Shown one piece after another: positions 1-8,628 of a stretch of 64,000 nt of DNA (positions within the stretch are counted from its first letter, which is position 1; each line of letters starts with the position of its first letter). The notes below the pieces were generated by a model. That model saw only the letters and a program-made list of their open reading frames with translations. It had not been told where the DNA came from and made no database searches. The stretch covers positions 1,240,001-1,304,000 of the forward strand of contig NZ_CP016594.1 in NCBI RefSeq assembly GCF_001698225.1, in the 5' to 3' direction. Made by a program: the position numbers and the translations under genes. The DNA is from Gordonia terrae (GTDB taxonomy: Bacteria; Actinomycetota; Actinomycetes; Mycobacteriales; Mycobacteriaceae).

Positions 1-925
1 CACGGGATCGCTGAAGCACCGGCTGGCGCGCTCGCTGTTCCTCTATGCGCTGTGCAACGGGTGGGTCGTCGAGGGCACGCCGGTGATCGAGGCGTCGTCG
101 GGGTCGACGGCGGTCAGCGAGGCCTATTTCGCCGAGTTGATCGGCGTGCCGTTCATCGCGGTCATGGCGCGCAGCACCTCGCCCGCGAAGACGGCGCTGA
201 TCGAACGCCACGGCGGGCGGTGCCATTTCGTCGACCATCCCGGTGAGGTCTACGCCGAGGCGCTGCGTCTCGAGTCCGAGCTCGGCGGCCACTTCATCGA
301 TCAGTTCACGATGGCCGAGCGGGCGACCGACTGGCGCGGCAACAACAACATCGCCGAGTCGATCTTCGCCCAGCTGGCCGAGGAAGAACACCCCGTGCCC
401 ACGTGGATCGTCGTCGGGGCCGGTACGGGTGGCACGTCGGCGACCCTGGGCCGATATGTGCGGTACCGACGCCACGACACCTGGCTGGCAGTCGTCGATC
501 CGGAGAACTCGGTGTTCCTGCCCGCCTACGAGTCGGCCGACGGCACACTGACCGCCGAGACCGGCTCGCGCATCGAGGGGATCGGGCGCCCGCGGGTCGA
601 GCCGTCGTTCATCTCGCAGGTCATCGACCGCATGATCGGTGTGCCCGACGAGGCGTCCGTCGCGACCGCCCGCCGCGTCAGCGATCTCCTCGGCCGTCGC
701 GTCGGCGGGTCCACCGGCACCAACATGTGGGGCGCCTTCTCGCTCGTCGCCGAGATGGTCGCGGCGCGTACGCCGGGCAGCATCGTCACGCTGCTGTGTG
801 ACTCCGGGGACCGGTACGCGACCACCTATTTCGACGACGACTGGCTGGCCGCCAACGCGTTCGCCCTCGGCCCCGCCGAGGCGGTGCTCGACGAGTTCTT
901 CGCCACCGGTCGCTGGACCGCCTGA
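1..925 (+). CDS. PLP-dependent cysteine synthase/desulfhydrase family protein (5' partial)
   Basis: The gene enters from the left edge: the frame is open from base 2, upstream of the first internal start. It reads [16 protein letters not shown], and the lysine of SLKHR is the expected Schiff-base lysine of fold-type II PLP enzymes. A Ser/Gly-rich substrate loop ([12 protein letters not shown], about residue 33) and a glycine-rich phosphate-binding loop ([10 protein letters not shown], about residue 140) follow. The family includes cysteine synthases, cystathionine beta-synthases and the mycobacterial L-cysteine desulfhydrase Cds1 (Rv3684). The motif order resembles the Cds1 branch most, but the exact reaction is inferred. 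It ends with TGA about 40 bp before the next gene and is probably a separate transcription unit. Confidence 0.8.
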   Translation, partial: TGSLKHRLARSLFLYALCNGWVVEGTPVIEASSGSTAVSEAYFAELIGVPFIAVMARSTSPAKTALIERHGGRCHFVDHPGEVYAEALRLESELGGHFIDQFTMAERATDWRGNNNIAESIFAQLAEEEHPVPTWIVVGAGTGGTSATLGRYVRYRRHDTWLAVVDPENSVFLPAYESADGTLTAETGSRIEGIGRPRVEPSFISQVIDRMIGVPDEASVATARRVSDLLGRRVGGSTGTNMWGAFSLVAEMVAARTPGSIVTLLCDSGDRYATTYFDDDWLAANAFALGPAEAVLDEFFATGRWTA

Positions 926-952
926 GACCCGGGCCGGACGCCGCGGGTGGGC

Positions 953-958
953 TACGAT
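953..958 (+). promoter_or_regulatory. -10 box (TACGAT) of a leaderless ABC-transporter operon
   Basis: TACGAT lies with its last base 7 nt before the GTG at 965, the spacing of leaderless actinobacterial transcripts. No good -35 hexamer is visible. It supports GTG 965 over the in-frame GTG at 947, which would lie upstream of the predicted transcript start. Confidence 0.45.
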
Positions 959-964
959 CCGGGG

Positions 965-1672
965 GTGTCGAAGGAACCCGGGCGTACGCCCGGCACCGGA
1001 AGTGCCCTGGTGGAGGCGGTCGATCTGGTGCGCGAGTACCAGATGGGCGACGAACGGGTCCGCGCCCTGGACGGTCTGAACCTCTCGATCGACGGCGGCC
1101 AGTTCGTGTCGGTGGTCGGCCCGTCGGGCGCGGGCAAGAGCACCCTGCTGCACGTGCTCGGAGCGCTCGACACCCCGACATCGGGGCGGATCAGCATCGA
1201 CGGGGTCGACCTCGGCGCGCTCGACGACACCGCCGCCTCGGAGTTCCGGCGCAATCGCGTCGGGTTCATCTTCCAGTTCTTCAACCTCGTGCCGACGATG
1301 TCGGCGTGGGAGAACGTCGCACTGCCGCGCCTGCTGGACAACCAGTCGTTGCGCAAGGCGAAACCTCGTGCGGTGGAACTGCTTCGGCGGGTCGGTCTCG
1401 GCGATCGGGTCGATCACCGGCCTTCGGAGCTGTCCGGCGGTCAGATGCAGCGAGTCGCGATCGCCCGCTCGCTCATCATGGACCCGACGATCCTGCTCGC
1501 CGACGAACCGACCGGCAACCTGGACTCCAAGACCGGTGAGGCGGTACTCGAACTGCTCTCCGAGGTCGCCCACGACACCCCCGACCGGTTGGTGGTGATG
1601 GTGACCCACGATCCGAAGGCGGCCGCGGTCGCCGATACCACCATCACGGTCCGTGACGGAAAGATCGCCTAG
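965..1672 (+). CDS. ABC transporter ATP-binding protein (MacB/LolD type)
   Basis: This is the cytoplasmic ATPase of a MacB/FtsX-class transporter, about 235 residues. Visible motifs are Walker A (GPSGAGKST), Q-loop (FIFQFFNLVPTMSAWENV), ABC signature (LSGGQMQRVAIARS), Walker B (ILLADEPTGNLDS) and the H-loop (MVTHDP). The FQFFNLVP and EPTGNLD context is typical of the LolD/MacB/FtsE-like group. Start GTG 965 is chosen from the leaderless -10 box; a GTG at 947 is possible. Its stop overlaps the permease start by one base (TAGTG), so the two genes are coupled. The substrate cannot be told from sequence. Confidence 0.9.
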   Translation: MSKEPGRTPGTGSALVEAVDLVREYQMGDERVRALDGLNLSIDGGQFVSVVGPSGAGKSTLLHVLGALDTPTSGRISIDGVDLGALDDTAASEFRRNRVGFIFQFFNLVPTMSAWENVALPRLLDNQSLRKAKPRAVELLRRVGLGDRVDHRPSELSGGQMQRVAIARSLIMDPTILLADEPTGNLDSKTGEAVLELLSEVAHDTPDRLVVMVTHDPKAAAVADTTITVRDGKIA

Positions 1673-4236
1673 TGGCGGGACGGGGTTCCCCGGCGTCCGC
1701 CCTGGTCGCCGGCCTCACGCGGATCCGGCTGCTCAACCTCCGCGAGATCCGCACCCACCGGTTGCGCCTGCTCACCTCGCTGGCGGTGGTGGTCGTGTCG
1801 TCGGCGCTGCTGATCGCGGTGCTCGGGACGTACGGGTCGGCGTCGGAATCGGTGCGGGACTTCAACAATGCGGTGTCCGGGGTCGCCGACATCGAGGTCG
1901 CCGGCATCACCGACACCGGCATCGACGAGTCGCTGGCCGGCGAGATCCGACGCGATGTCGATGCGGCGGCCGCCGTCGTGCCGATGATCCGCGGGTCGGT
2001 CGTCGTCGACGGCTCCGCCGTACCGCTGCTCGGCTCCGATCAGCGGGTCACCCAGCTCTCGGGCAGCCTGCGAGGCGCCCTGCAGCAGGAGCGAGCCGGG
2101 GCCGGTCCGGGGACCGTCGATCTCGATCGCCTGCGAACCGGCGTCTTCGTCGGTCCCGGCCTCGGTCTCGAGCGCGGAGACCGGTTGACGGTCAACGGGA
2201 TCGAGGTCGAGGTGCTCGAGGTCGTCGACAACGAGCAGGCCGCCGGTCTCAACAACGGCCGCTTCCTCTTCGCCTACGTCGATCTCGCGCAACGACTCGC
2301 CGGACTCGACGGCCGGCTCGACTCGATCCTCGTCGTGACCGAACCCGGCGCCGACGTGGGCGCGGTCCGCTCGCAGGTGCAGGGCATCGTGGACGGTCGC
2401 GCGGTGGTCGTCGATCCCGACTTCCGCGCCAAGCAGGCCGAGGTCGCGAGTTCGGTGACCCGCGATGCGACGCTGCTGGTCTCGCTGGTGTCTCTGGTGA
2501 TCGCCGCCTTCCTGGTGTTCAACACGATGAACATGGCGGTGGCCTCGCGGCGCCGGTCGCTCGCGATGATCCGTGCGCTGGGCGCCAAGCGATCTCACCT
2601 CGTCGGCGACATGCTCGGCGAGGCCGCGCTGATGGGTCTCGTCGGGGGTGTACTCGGCATTCCGCTCGGGATCCTGGCCGGGCGGGCCGTGATCAGCAGC
2701 CTGCCCGAACCGCCCGCCGACTCCGTCGGCACCGTCATCGACTATCACTTGCCGGGTTACGCGCCCGCGGCCGCGGTCATCGCCTGTGTGGTGGCGTGTG
2801 TCGCGGCCACGACGCTGGCCGCGCGGGCGGTGTTCGCGGTCTCACCGGTGGAGGCGATGGCTCCCGTCGAGGTGTCGGACTCCGCGTCGCGTCGTGGTCC
2901 CGCGGTGGTGATCGCCGCCGTGTTCGGCGTCGCCGGTCTCATCGCGTCGTGGGTGGTCGTGTCGACCGTGCCGGGGCGGCCGGCCATCGTCGCCGGGGTC
3001 TTCTATCTCGTCGGCGCACTGCTTCTGTGCTTCGCGTTGTCGAAACCGTTGGCCTGGGCGGTGGTTCGGGTCGCGCGCTGGTTCGGCGGTCCCGGACAGC
3101 TCGCCTCGGTGAACACCGAGCGTGCCCCGCGGCGCGCATGGGCGACCCTGATGACGGTCGCGGTGGCCATCGCCGTCGGGATGGGGACATCGGGAGCGCT
3201 GGACAACCTGGTCTCCTCGATGTCGAAATCGCTCGACGGACTGGGGGACCCGGACTTCTACGTGTCGTCGACGTCGGCCGCGAGCCTGCCCCTCGGGCCG
3301 ATCCTGCCGGCGGCGCTGGCCGAACGCGTGGCGGCGGTTCCCGGCGTGACCGAGGTGATCGGCGGTCAGTGGGCCGCGGTGAACATCGGCGAGAGCAAGG
3401 CGAATGTGCAAGGGCTCGAGCCGGGTTCGCGCGCGCCGTTCATGCGCAAGGCGTCGCCGGAAGCGGTGGCGAGCGTCCTCGCCGGCGACGGCATCCTGAT
3501 GTCGAACGTCCTCGCCCGTGCGCTGGACGTGACCACCGGCGACACGGTGGAACTCGCGACCCCCAACGGCCCACGGCAGACGGTCGTGCGCGACACCGTC
3601 GATTACGTCTCGCTCGACTCCGGAGTGGCGGCGATGTCCCAGGAATTGCTGGGGGAGTGGTTCGATCGCGACGGTGACACCTACCTGCAGGTGATCACCT
3701 CGCCCGATGCCGACCCCGATGTCGTCCGCCGGGACCTCGAGTCGTTGGTGACAGGCGTCCCGACGACGGGCAACAAACCGATCAGTGTCTACAGCGGCGC
3801 CGAGGCCCTCGCGGCCACCCAGGCCACCGTCGAGCAGGCGGGCGCATTCGCGGTCGCGATCCAGTGGATCGTCGCCGGCGCGGCCGCGATCGCACTTCTC
3901 AACACGTTGCTGCTGTCGGTCCTCGAACGACGCCGCGAACTGGGCGTCCTACGGGCGATGGGCGCCTCCCGCAGGTTCGTCTCCCGCACGGTGCTCGCCG
4001 AGGCGGGCGCGGTCGCCCTGGTCGGGTCGGTGGTCGGCGTCGTCCTCGGTGCCGCCATGCATCTGCTCAGCAACCAGATCCTGACCATCACGACGTCGCT
4101 GACCGTGCTGTACTCGCCACGACCGTCAGCTCTGCTCTTCGTGAGCATCGCGGTGGCGTTGTGCCTGGTCGGTGCGTTCGTTCCCGCGGTTCGTGCCGGT
4201 CGGATGAACATCAGCGAGTCGATCCAGAACGAGTAG
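1672..4236 (+). CDS. ABC transporter permease, FtsX/MacB-like, two FtsX domains
   Basis: This 854-residue membrane protein is the partner of the preceding ATPase. An N-terminal transmembrane anchor (about residues 30-55) precedes a large extracytoplasmic MacB-PCD-like domain. The first FtsX domain starts near residue 265 (SLVSLVIAAFLVFNTMNM) and carries RRRSLAMIRALGAKR. More transmembrane segments and a second extracytoplasmic domain follow, then a C-terminal FtsX domain (ALLNTLLLSVLERRRELGVLRAMGA, split here only by description). The duplicated layout is typical of actinobacterial exporters or mechanotransducers of the MacB superfamily. The start is GTG 1672, overlapping the ATPase stop. Lipid, peptide or antibiotic export is possible; nothing here decides it. 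Confidence 0.85.
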   Translation: MAGRGSPASALVAGLTRIRLLNLREIRTHRLRLLTSLAVVVVSSALLIAVLGTYGSASESVRDFNNAVSGVADIEVAGITDTGIDESLAGEIRRDVDAAAAVVPMIRGSVVVDGSAVPLLGSDQRVTQLSGSLRGALQQERAGAGPGTVDLDRLRTGVFVGPGLGLERGDRLTVNGIEVEVLEVVDNEQAAGLNNGRFLFAYVDLAQRLAGLDGRLDSILVVTEPGADVGAVRSQVQGIVDGRAVVVDPDFRAKQAEVASSVTRDATLLVSLVSLVIAAFLVFNTMNMAVASRRRSLAMIRALGAKRSHLVGDMLGEAALMGLVGGVLGIPLGILAGRAVISSLPEPPADSVGTVIDYHLPGYAPAAAVIACVVACVAATTLAARAVFAVSPVEAMAPVEVSDSASRRGPAVVIAAVFGVAGLIASWVVVSTVPGRPAIVAGVFYLVGALLLCFALSKPLAWAVVRVARWFGGPGQLASVNTERAPRRAWATLMTVAVAIAVGMGTSGALDNLVSSMSKSLDGLGDPDFYVSSTSAASLPLGPILPAALAERVAAVPGVTEVIGGQWAAVNIGESKANVQGLEPGSRAPFMRKASPEAVASVLAGDGILMSNVLARALDVTTGDTVELATPNGPRQTVVRDTVDYVSLDSGVAAMSQELLGEWFDRDGDTYLQVITSPDADPDVVRRDLESLVTGVPTTGNKPISVYSGAEALAATQATVEQAGAFAVAIQWIVAGAAAIALLNTLLLSVLERRRELGVLRAMGASRRFVSRTVLAEAGAVALVGSVVGVVLGAAMHLLSNQILTITTSLTVLYSPRPSALLFVSIAVALCLVGAFVPAVRAGRMNISESIQNE

Positions 4237-4297
4237 TCCGCTCCGGTCCCGGATACGCGAAGAAGCGGATGGCGCGCACCCCGCTCGTCAACAATTC

Positions 4298-4333
4298 TTG
4301 ACATAGGGCGGATGTCAACATAACCTGACATCC
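4298..4333 (+). promoter_or_regulatory. Promoter with three alternating TGACAT half-sites
   Basis: TTGACA (4298-4303) and TAACCT (4321-4326) are 17 bp apart, a near-consensus promoter. TTGACAT (4298-4304) and ATGTCAA (4312-4318) form a perfect inverted repeat with 7-bp spacing. GGATGTCA (4310-4317) and TGACATCC (4326-4333) form a second perfect inverted repeat sharing the middle half-site. The last half-site abuts the ATG at 4334. Occupancy would cover both promoter boxes, so this looks like an operator for repression, possibly autoregulation by the HTH protein it precedes. The regulator is inferred. Confidence 0.7.
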
Positions 4334-4633
4334 ATGCGCGACGACCACAGCACCGACACCGCACCCGACGCATCGAGCGCCGAGCTGGCCGGAGACGCCG
4401 CGAGCGGCGATCCGGCGAGGGGTCTGGCCGCGGTACGCGCCCTGCGGACCCTGGCCGACCGACTCGAGGACGTGCAGGTGGCCAACGCCCGTGCCAACGG
4501 GTGGAGCTGGCAGGCGATCGCAGAAGTGCTGCAGATCAGCCGACAGGCCGTGCATCAGAAGCACTCACAACGTGAGGCCCGCGCGAGCGGGCCGGAAGGA
4601 GACACAGATGTTCGAGCGAATCAGTCGCGATGA
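4334..4633 (+). CDS. Small helix-turn-helix protein paired with a Clp_N protein
   Basis: A 99-residue protein with a helix-turn-helix near residues 55-78 (GWSWQAIAEVLQISRQAVHQ). The N-terminal third is acidic and Ala-rich. It starts directly after the operator and its 3' end overlaps the next gene by 26 bp in another frame, so the two are co-translated. Short HTH proteins upstream of double Clp_N proteins are a recurring actinobacterial pair. A DNA-binding autoregulator is the likely role. Partner genes elsewhere are unknown. Confidence 0.75.
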   Translation: MRDDHSTDTAPDASSAELAGDAASGDPARGLAAVRALRTLADRLEDVQVANARANGWSWQAIAEVLQISRQAVHQKHSQREARASGPEGDTDVRANQSR

Positions 4634-5465
4634 CAAGATGCTGCTGGCTTTCGCCACGCAGGAGGCCGGCGACCTGGGTCACCGGCAACTCGGTAACGAC
4701 CACCTGATCCTGGGCATGCTCTGCAATGCCCGCAGCCCGTTGTTCGCGCTGCTCGCCGACCAGGGTCTGACGTTGTCGTCGGCTCGGGAGGCGGTACGGA
4801 AGTACCACGACGAGCATGCGGATCGATCCGACACCGCGGCGACCACCGACGACGAGTCGGGTCGAGAACGCTACGAGGAGGACCGAGAGGCCCTGCGCAG
4901 CATCGGGATCGACCTCGACAAGGTCCGGGAGGCGGTGCGCGGGCGGTTCGGCGAGGACCTGTCCGACGGCTGGGGCGAGCGCGCCGAGCGCGGTCCCCGG
5001 GGTCGTGGTCACGGACGCGGTGGGGACGGACGCGGTGGGGACGGACGTCGGGGCCACGGGCACCGGCACGGCCATGGTCGCGGTCGCGGCCCCCGGCCCG
5101 ACTGCGGTCCCGAGGGTTTCGGACCGGGCCCCTTCGGTCCCGGTCCCTGGGGCCAGGGTTTCGGCCCGGGTCCGGGCGGACCGTTCGCCGGGGAAGGACT
5201 GTGGGAGCCGGGTCGCGGCCGGCGCGGACCGCGGGGCCGGGGCTCCCGGCCGCGTTTCGCGACCGACACCCGGGACGCCTTCGGCCGAGCCATGGAGATC
5301 GCGCGCGAACGAGGTGACCGACGCCTCCGCGCCGAGTACCTCCTGTTGGGAATCATCGACACGGCCGACGACGCGTCACAGGCGCTGATCGGGTCCGCGA
5401 CCACGGCCGCGGAACTCCGCGCCGCCGTCGTGGCGAGCCTGCCCGACGTCGAGGCCCAGGTCTGA
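4608..5465 (+). CDS. Double Clp N-domain protein with an Arg/Gly/His/Pro-rich linker
   Basis: ATG 4608 is chosen because GGAAGGAG sits at good spacing upstream; this gives 285 residues. An N-terminal Clp_N repeat (about 1-65, FERISRDDKMLLAFATQEA) and a C-terminal one (about 215-280, DTRDAFGRAMEIARERGDRR) flank a low-complexity linker rich in Gly, Arg, His and Pro (about 120-210). No AAA+ ATPase or ClpP-type active site is present. It is therefore not a protease; it has only the substrate- or adaptor-binding fold of ClpA/ClpC N-domains. An adaptor or stress role is inferred. The linker composition suggests a disordered segment that could bind nucleic acid or condense. Confidence 0.75.
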   Translation: MFERISRDDKMLLAFATQEAGDLGHRQLGNDHLILGMLCNARSPLFALLADQGLTLSSAREAVRKYHDEHADRSDTAATTDDESGRERYEEDREALRSIGIDLDKVREAVRGRFGEDLSDGWGERAERGPRGRGHGRGGDGRGGDGRRGHGHRHGHGRGRGPRPDCGPEGFGPGPFGPGPWGQGFGPGPGGPFAGEGLWEPGRGRRGPRGRGSRPRFATDTRDAFGRAMEIARERGDRRLRAEYLLLGIIDTADDASQALIGSATTAAELRAAVVASLPDVEAQV

Positions 5466-5489
5466 TCGCGGACAACGCATTCCGGATGT

Positions 5490-5519
5490 GCCCGTCGCAC
5501 GAGAACTGGTGCGGCGGGC
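5490..5519. terminator. Stem-loop between convergent genes
   Basis: GCCCGTCGCAC (5490-5500) pairs with GTGCGGCGGGC (5509-5519) with one wobble pair and an 8-nt loop. It lies between the Clp_N gene and menA, which converge. There is no T-tract, so it may act as a weak bidirectional terminator. Confidence 0.4.
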
Positions 5520-5541
5520 TCATCCGCGTCGCGGGCCCGGC

Positions 5542-6420
5542 CTAGGTGAGCGCGAGCGTGACCGCCGTGACGACCGCCCACGCGAGCATCGCCTTGCCGG
5601 TCGTACCGATCGACGGGATCAGTGCGGGACCGGCGGCACCGGTCCGCACCGGTGTGTAGGCCTGCCACAGCAGCGGGAACGTCACCAGTCCGAGCAGCGC
5701 CCAGGGAGTCGCGAACGCCAGGACCACGCTCATCGCGAGCGGGGTCAGGAGTAGTACCGCGAACAGGATTCGGGTCCGGGCGTCGCCGAGGCGGACGGCG
5801 AGCGTGATCTTGCCGGATTCGGTGTCGCTCGGGATGTCTCGGAGATTGTTGACGACCAGCACGCTGCTCGAGATCGCGCCGATGCCGACCGCGCAGGCGA
5901 GTCCGACCCAGTCGACGCGGCCCGAGGAGACGTACTGGGTGCCGAGGACCGCGACGAGCCCGAAGAAGGTGAACACCGCGACCTCACCCCACCCGGCGTA
6001 TCCGTAAGGGCGTTTGCCGCCGGTGTAGAACCAGGCGCCGGCGATGCAGATCGCCCCGACCAGCACGAGCCACCAGGCGGTCGCGATCGCGAGGACCAGC
6101 CCGCAGACCGCGCCGATCCCGAAGCACAGGAACGCGGCGGTCTTCACCGCCTTCGGCGACGCCGCCCCCGACCCGACCAGGCGCATCGGGCCGACGCGGT
6201 CGTCGTCGGTTCCGCGCACACCGTCGGAGTAGTCGTTGGCGAAGTTCACGCCGATGATGAACGCGACGGCCACCGCAAGCGCGAGGACGGACTTCCACCA
6301 CGTCACGTCGCCGGAGTGCAGCGCCGCGCCGACACCGGCCACGACCGGCGCGATCGCGTTGGGGAGCGTGCGTGGGCGAGCGCCCTGGATCCACTGCTGA
6401 GGGGTAGCCACGGAGTTCAT
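5542..6420 (-). CDS. menA: 1,4-dihydroxy-2-naphthoate polyprenyltransferase
   Basis: MenA attaches the polyprenyl tail to 1,4-dihydroxy-2-naphthoate in the membrane, giving demethylmenaquinone. The 292-residue protein starts [15 protein letters not shown], the conserved MenA opening, and has the first Asp-rich motif [17 protein letters not shown] (about residue 60) for Mg-diphosphate binding. The second polar motif is [14 protein letters not shown] (about residue 190). Eight or nine hydrophobic segments surround them. It heads the minus-strand men region, as Rv0534c does in M. tuberculosis. The prenyl donor could come from grcC1 in this window. Confidence 0.95.
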   Translation of the reverse strand: MNSVATPQQWIQGARPRTLPNAIAPVVAGVGAALHSGDVTWWKSVLALAVAVAFIIGVNFANDYSDGVRGTDDDRVGPMRLVGSGAASPKAVKTAAFLCFGIGAVCGLVLAIATAWWLVLVGAICIAGAWFYTGGKRPYGYAGWGEVAVFTFFGLVAVLGTQYVSSGRVDWVGLACAVGIGAISSSVLVVNNLRDIPSDTESGKITLAVRLGDARTRILFAVLLLTPLAMSVVLAFATPWALLGLVTFPLLWQAYTPVRTGAAGPALIPSIGTTGKAMLAWAVVTAVTLALT

Positions 6421-6460
6421 CGTGTCACGGGGTCGGACGGGTGCGGCGGCGGCCCGGCAG

Positions 6461-6504
6461 GTGTAGAGCTTCGTTGCGTCTGGCGCGACGACACACTACA
6501 TCTG
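6461..6504. repeat. 44-bp imperfect palindromic repeat, left copy
   Basis: It begins GTGTAGAGCTTCGTTGCG and ends CACACTACATCTG. It matches the copy at 7427-7470 at 34 of 44 aligned positions, in the same orientation. Its ends are mutually complementary (GTAG...CTAC). The pair brackets the DUF559 gene. Confidence 0.7.
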
Positions 6505-6520
6505 CGAGGGTCGTCGAGCG

Positions 6521-7426
6521 ATGGAACCAGTTGCGGTGCCGTTGCGTCTGAGTTCCATGCGACTTCCGGCGGAATTTCGGAACCTGGCCCTTGGCCAGGA
6601 TGGTGTGGTCACCGCGGCCGATGCGCGCGCGCATGGCATCGACCGGTCGACGGTGCACCGTCGGGTGCAGGCCGGCGAGTGGATATCCGTGCATCGCAGC
6701 ATCTACCGACTCGCCGACCATCCTGAGACCGACCGCTCGCGAATCCGGACCGCGACGCTGGCCGTCGGTGTCCACGCGGTCCTCTCGGGGCTCGCTGCGG
6801 CGTGGTGGCACGGGATCGTCGATGCCCCGCCCGTCACGCCGACGGTCACCGCACTCCGCGGACGTCACGGGCGTCCGGTGGCGGGAGTGCGAATCCTCAA
6901 TCGTGCTCTCGACGACGCGGATGTTTCTGTCCGAGAGGGTCTCCCGGTCACCGGGGTTGCGCTGTCCGCCTTGGAGGGCGCGCTGGCGGGCGGCGTCGAG
7001 GTCATCGACTCTGCTCTGCAGCAGCGGCGCACCACGGTCGAGCGTCTCGTCGAGGCCTACGGGCGTCGACGACGCTGCATCGGCGCGGCCGACATGGGTG
7101 CCCTGATCGCGCTGCTCGAGACCGGTGCGCGGTCTGCTGCCGAGCGTCTCGCGGTGGAGGTGATGCGAGGCGCGGGTCTCAGCGGCTGGGCAGCCAACCA
7201 TCCGAGTTGCGGGTACGAGATCGACTTCGCCTTCCCGGATCGGATGGTGGCGGTGGAGATCGACGGCTTCGCGTTTCACCGCGACGCCGCCACCTTCCAG
7301 CGTGACCGGACTCGACGCAACGCACTCATCGCGGCCGGCTGGACGGTGCTGAACTTCACGTGGGGTGACCTCTGCGACCGAGCCGAGTACGTGGTGACAA
7401 CGATCCGGCACGCGACCTGCGGGTAG
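6521..7426 (+). CDS. AbiEi-like HTH + DUF559 (Vsr-like nuclease fold) protein
   Basis: A 301-residue protein. The N-terminal part (about 25-70, GVVTAADARAHGIDRSTVHRR then GEWISVHRSIYRL) is the winged HTH typical of AbiEi-type antitoxins. The C-terminal part (about 205-295) is a DUF559/Vsr-like restriction-endonuclease fold with EIDFAFPDRMVAVEIDG, FHRD and a later WTVLNFTW strand. The acidic D...E.D triad expected of a PD-(D/E)XK enzyme is present. A DNA-repair, defence or selfish role is inferred. The gene points against both menA and menE and is flanked by two 44-bp repeats. An ATG at 6557 is an alternative start. Confidence 0.75.
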   Translation: MEPVAVPLRLSSMRLPAEFRNLALGQDGVVTAADARAHGIDRSTVHRRVQAGEWISVHRSIYRLADHPETDRSRIRTATLAVGVHAVLSGLAAAWWHGIVDAPPVTPTVTALRGRHGRPVAGVRILNRALDDADVSVREGLPVTGVALSALEGALAGGVEVIDSALQQRRTTVERLVEAYGRRRRCIGAADMGALIALLETGARSAAERLAVEVMRGAGLSGWAANHPSCGYEIDFAFPDRMVAVEIDGFAFHRDAATFQRDRTRRNALIAAGWTVLNFTWGDLCDRAEYVVTTIRHATCG

Positions 7427-7470
7427 ATGTAGTACTTCGTTGCGCTCAGCGCAACGACGCACTACGTCTG
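7427..7470. repeat. 44-bp palindromic repeat, right copy, also a hairpin
   Basis: AGATGTAGT near the left end pairs with ACTACGTCT at the right end, and CGTTGCGC pairs with GCGCAACG around a TCA loop. It starts right after the DUF559 stop codon and covers the menE stop codon (minus strand, 7462-7464). It can serve as the terminator for these convergent genes. It is the sister copy of 6461-6504. Confidence 0.75.
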
Positions 7471-8628
7471 GGAACCGAAGCGGGTCCGCAACGCGCGGCG
7501 GTCGTACTTGCCGGGCCCGCGGAGGGGGAGCGCGTCGAGTTCGACGATCCGCCGGGGTGCCGCGTATCGGTCGAGTCGTTCGGTGACCGATCCGCGAATA
7601 CGGTTGACGTCGAGCCGTTCTCCGGGACGGACCACGACGAACGCGGTCACCGCCTCGCCGAGCCGATCGTCGGGGAGCCCGACGACGACGCATTCGGCGA
7701 CCGCCGGGTCGTCGGCGATCACGGCCTCGACGACCTGCGGTACGACGGTCAGCCCGCCGGTCGAGATGGCCTCGTCGGCCCGGCCGACGATGCTGAGCAG
7801 CCCGGCTTCGTCGAGGACCCCGAGATCGTCGGTCCGTAACCAGCCCGGCTCGGCGAAGGCCGGATGGTCGGGCAGATTGCGGTATCCGTGGGCCACGACG
7901 GGACCACCGAGCAGGACCCGTCCCACCCCGTCGGGTGCCGGATCGGCGATGCGGACCGCGACGCCGTCGAGGGGCTGCCCGTCGTAGACGCAACCGCCTG
8001 CGGTCTCGCTCATTCCGTACGTCGCGACGATCGGCAACCCCTCGTCGACTGCTCTGTCCCACAACGGCTTCGGGGTCGCCGCGCCACCGACGAGGATCGC
8101 GTCGAGCGTCCGCGAGGCGGATGTGGCGTCGGGATGGTCGAGAACCTTGACGAGCTGGGTGGGAACCAGTGAGGTGTATCGCCGCGGGCCGTCGAAGTCG
8201 CGTACGGCACGGGCGTACACATCGGGATCGAAACCGGCGCGCATGTCCAGGACAACCGGCGTCTGCCCGGCCGTCAGCGCGCGGAGGAGGACCTGCAGAC
8301 CGGCGATGTGGTGAGGTGCGAGCGCCAGCAACCAGTTCCCGGGCCCGCCCAGGTGGTCGGCGGTGGCCCGCGACGACGCGGCGAGGGTCGCGGGGGAGTG
8401 CTGCGCACCCTTGGGGGTGCCCGTCGATCCCGATGTCGAGACGACGAGGGACACGGGATCGTCGATCGGTGTGTCCGCGTGCAGGGCCGACCCCAGTTCG
8501 GAAGCGGCGCGGGCGTCGTCGGGTACGGGTAGGAAGGCCGACGAGCCGTCGAGGATCGCCCGCAGATCGTCGACGCGGTCGAGGACCGCGGGTGTCGACG
8601 GCAGGGGCAGCGGTCGCAGGGTTCTCAC
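7462..8628 (-). CDS. menE: o-succinylbenzoate-CoA ligase
   Basis: MenE activates o-succinylbenzoate with ATP and CoA. The ANL-family motifs are VVSTSGSTGTPKGA (P-loop, about residue 65), ATYGMSETAGG (A5), WLRTDDLG (A7), GRADEAISTGG (A8) and PLRGPGKYDRRAL with the catalytic lysine near the C-terminus. The GTG start at 8628 is chosen because it overlaps the DUF3349 stop in a 4-bp GTGA; a longer frame reaching 8673 would run well into that gene. At 388 residues it is compact, as in mycobacteria. The last codons lie inside a 44-bp repeat, so the C-terminus may have been reshaped by that element. Confidence 0.92.
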   Translation of the reverse strand: MRTLRPLPLPSTPAVLDRVDDLRAILDGSSAFLPVPDDARAASELGSALHADTPIDDPVSLVVSTSGSTGTPKGAQHSPATLAASSRATADHLGGPGNWLLALAPHHIAGLQVLLRALTAGQTPVVLDMRAGFDPDVYARAVRDFDGPRRYTSLVPTQLVKVLDHPDATSASRTLDAILVGGAATPKPLWDRAVDEGLPIVATYGMSETAGGCVYDGQPLDGVAVRIADPAPDGVGRVLLGGPVVAHGYRNLPDHPAFAEPGWLRTDDLGVLDEAGLLSIVGRADEAISTGGLTVVPQVVEAVIADDPAVAECVVVGLPDDRLGEAVTAFVVVRPGERLDVNRIRGSVTERLDRYAAPRRIVELDALPLRGPGKYDRRALRTRFGSQT

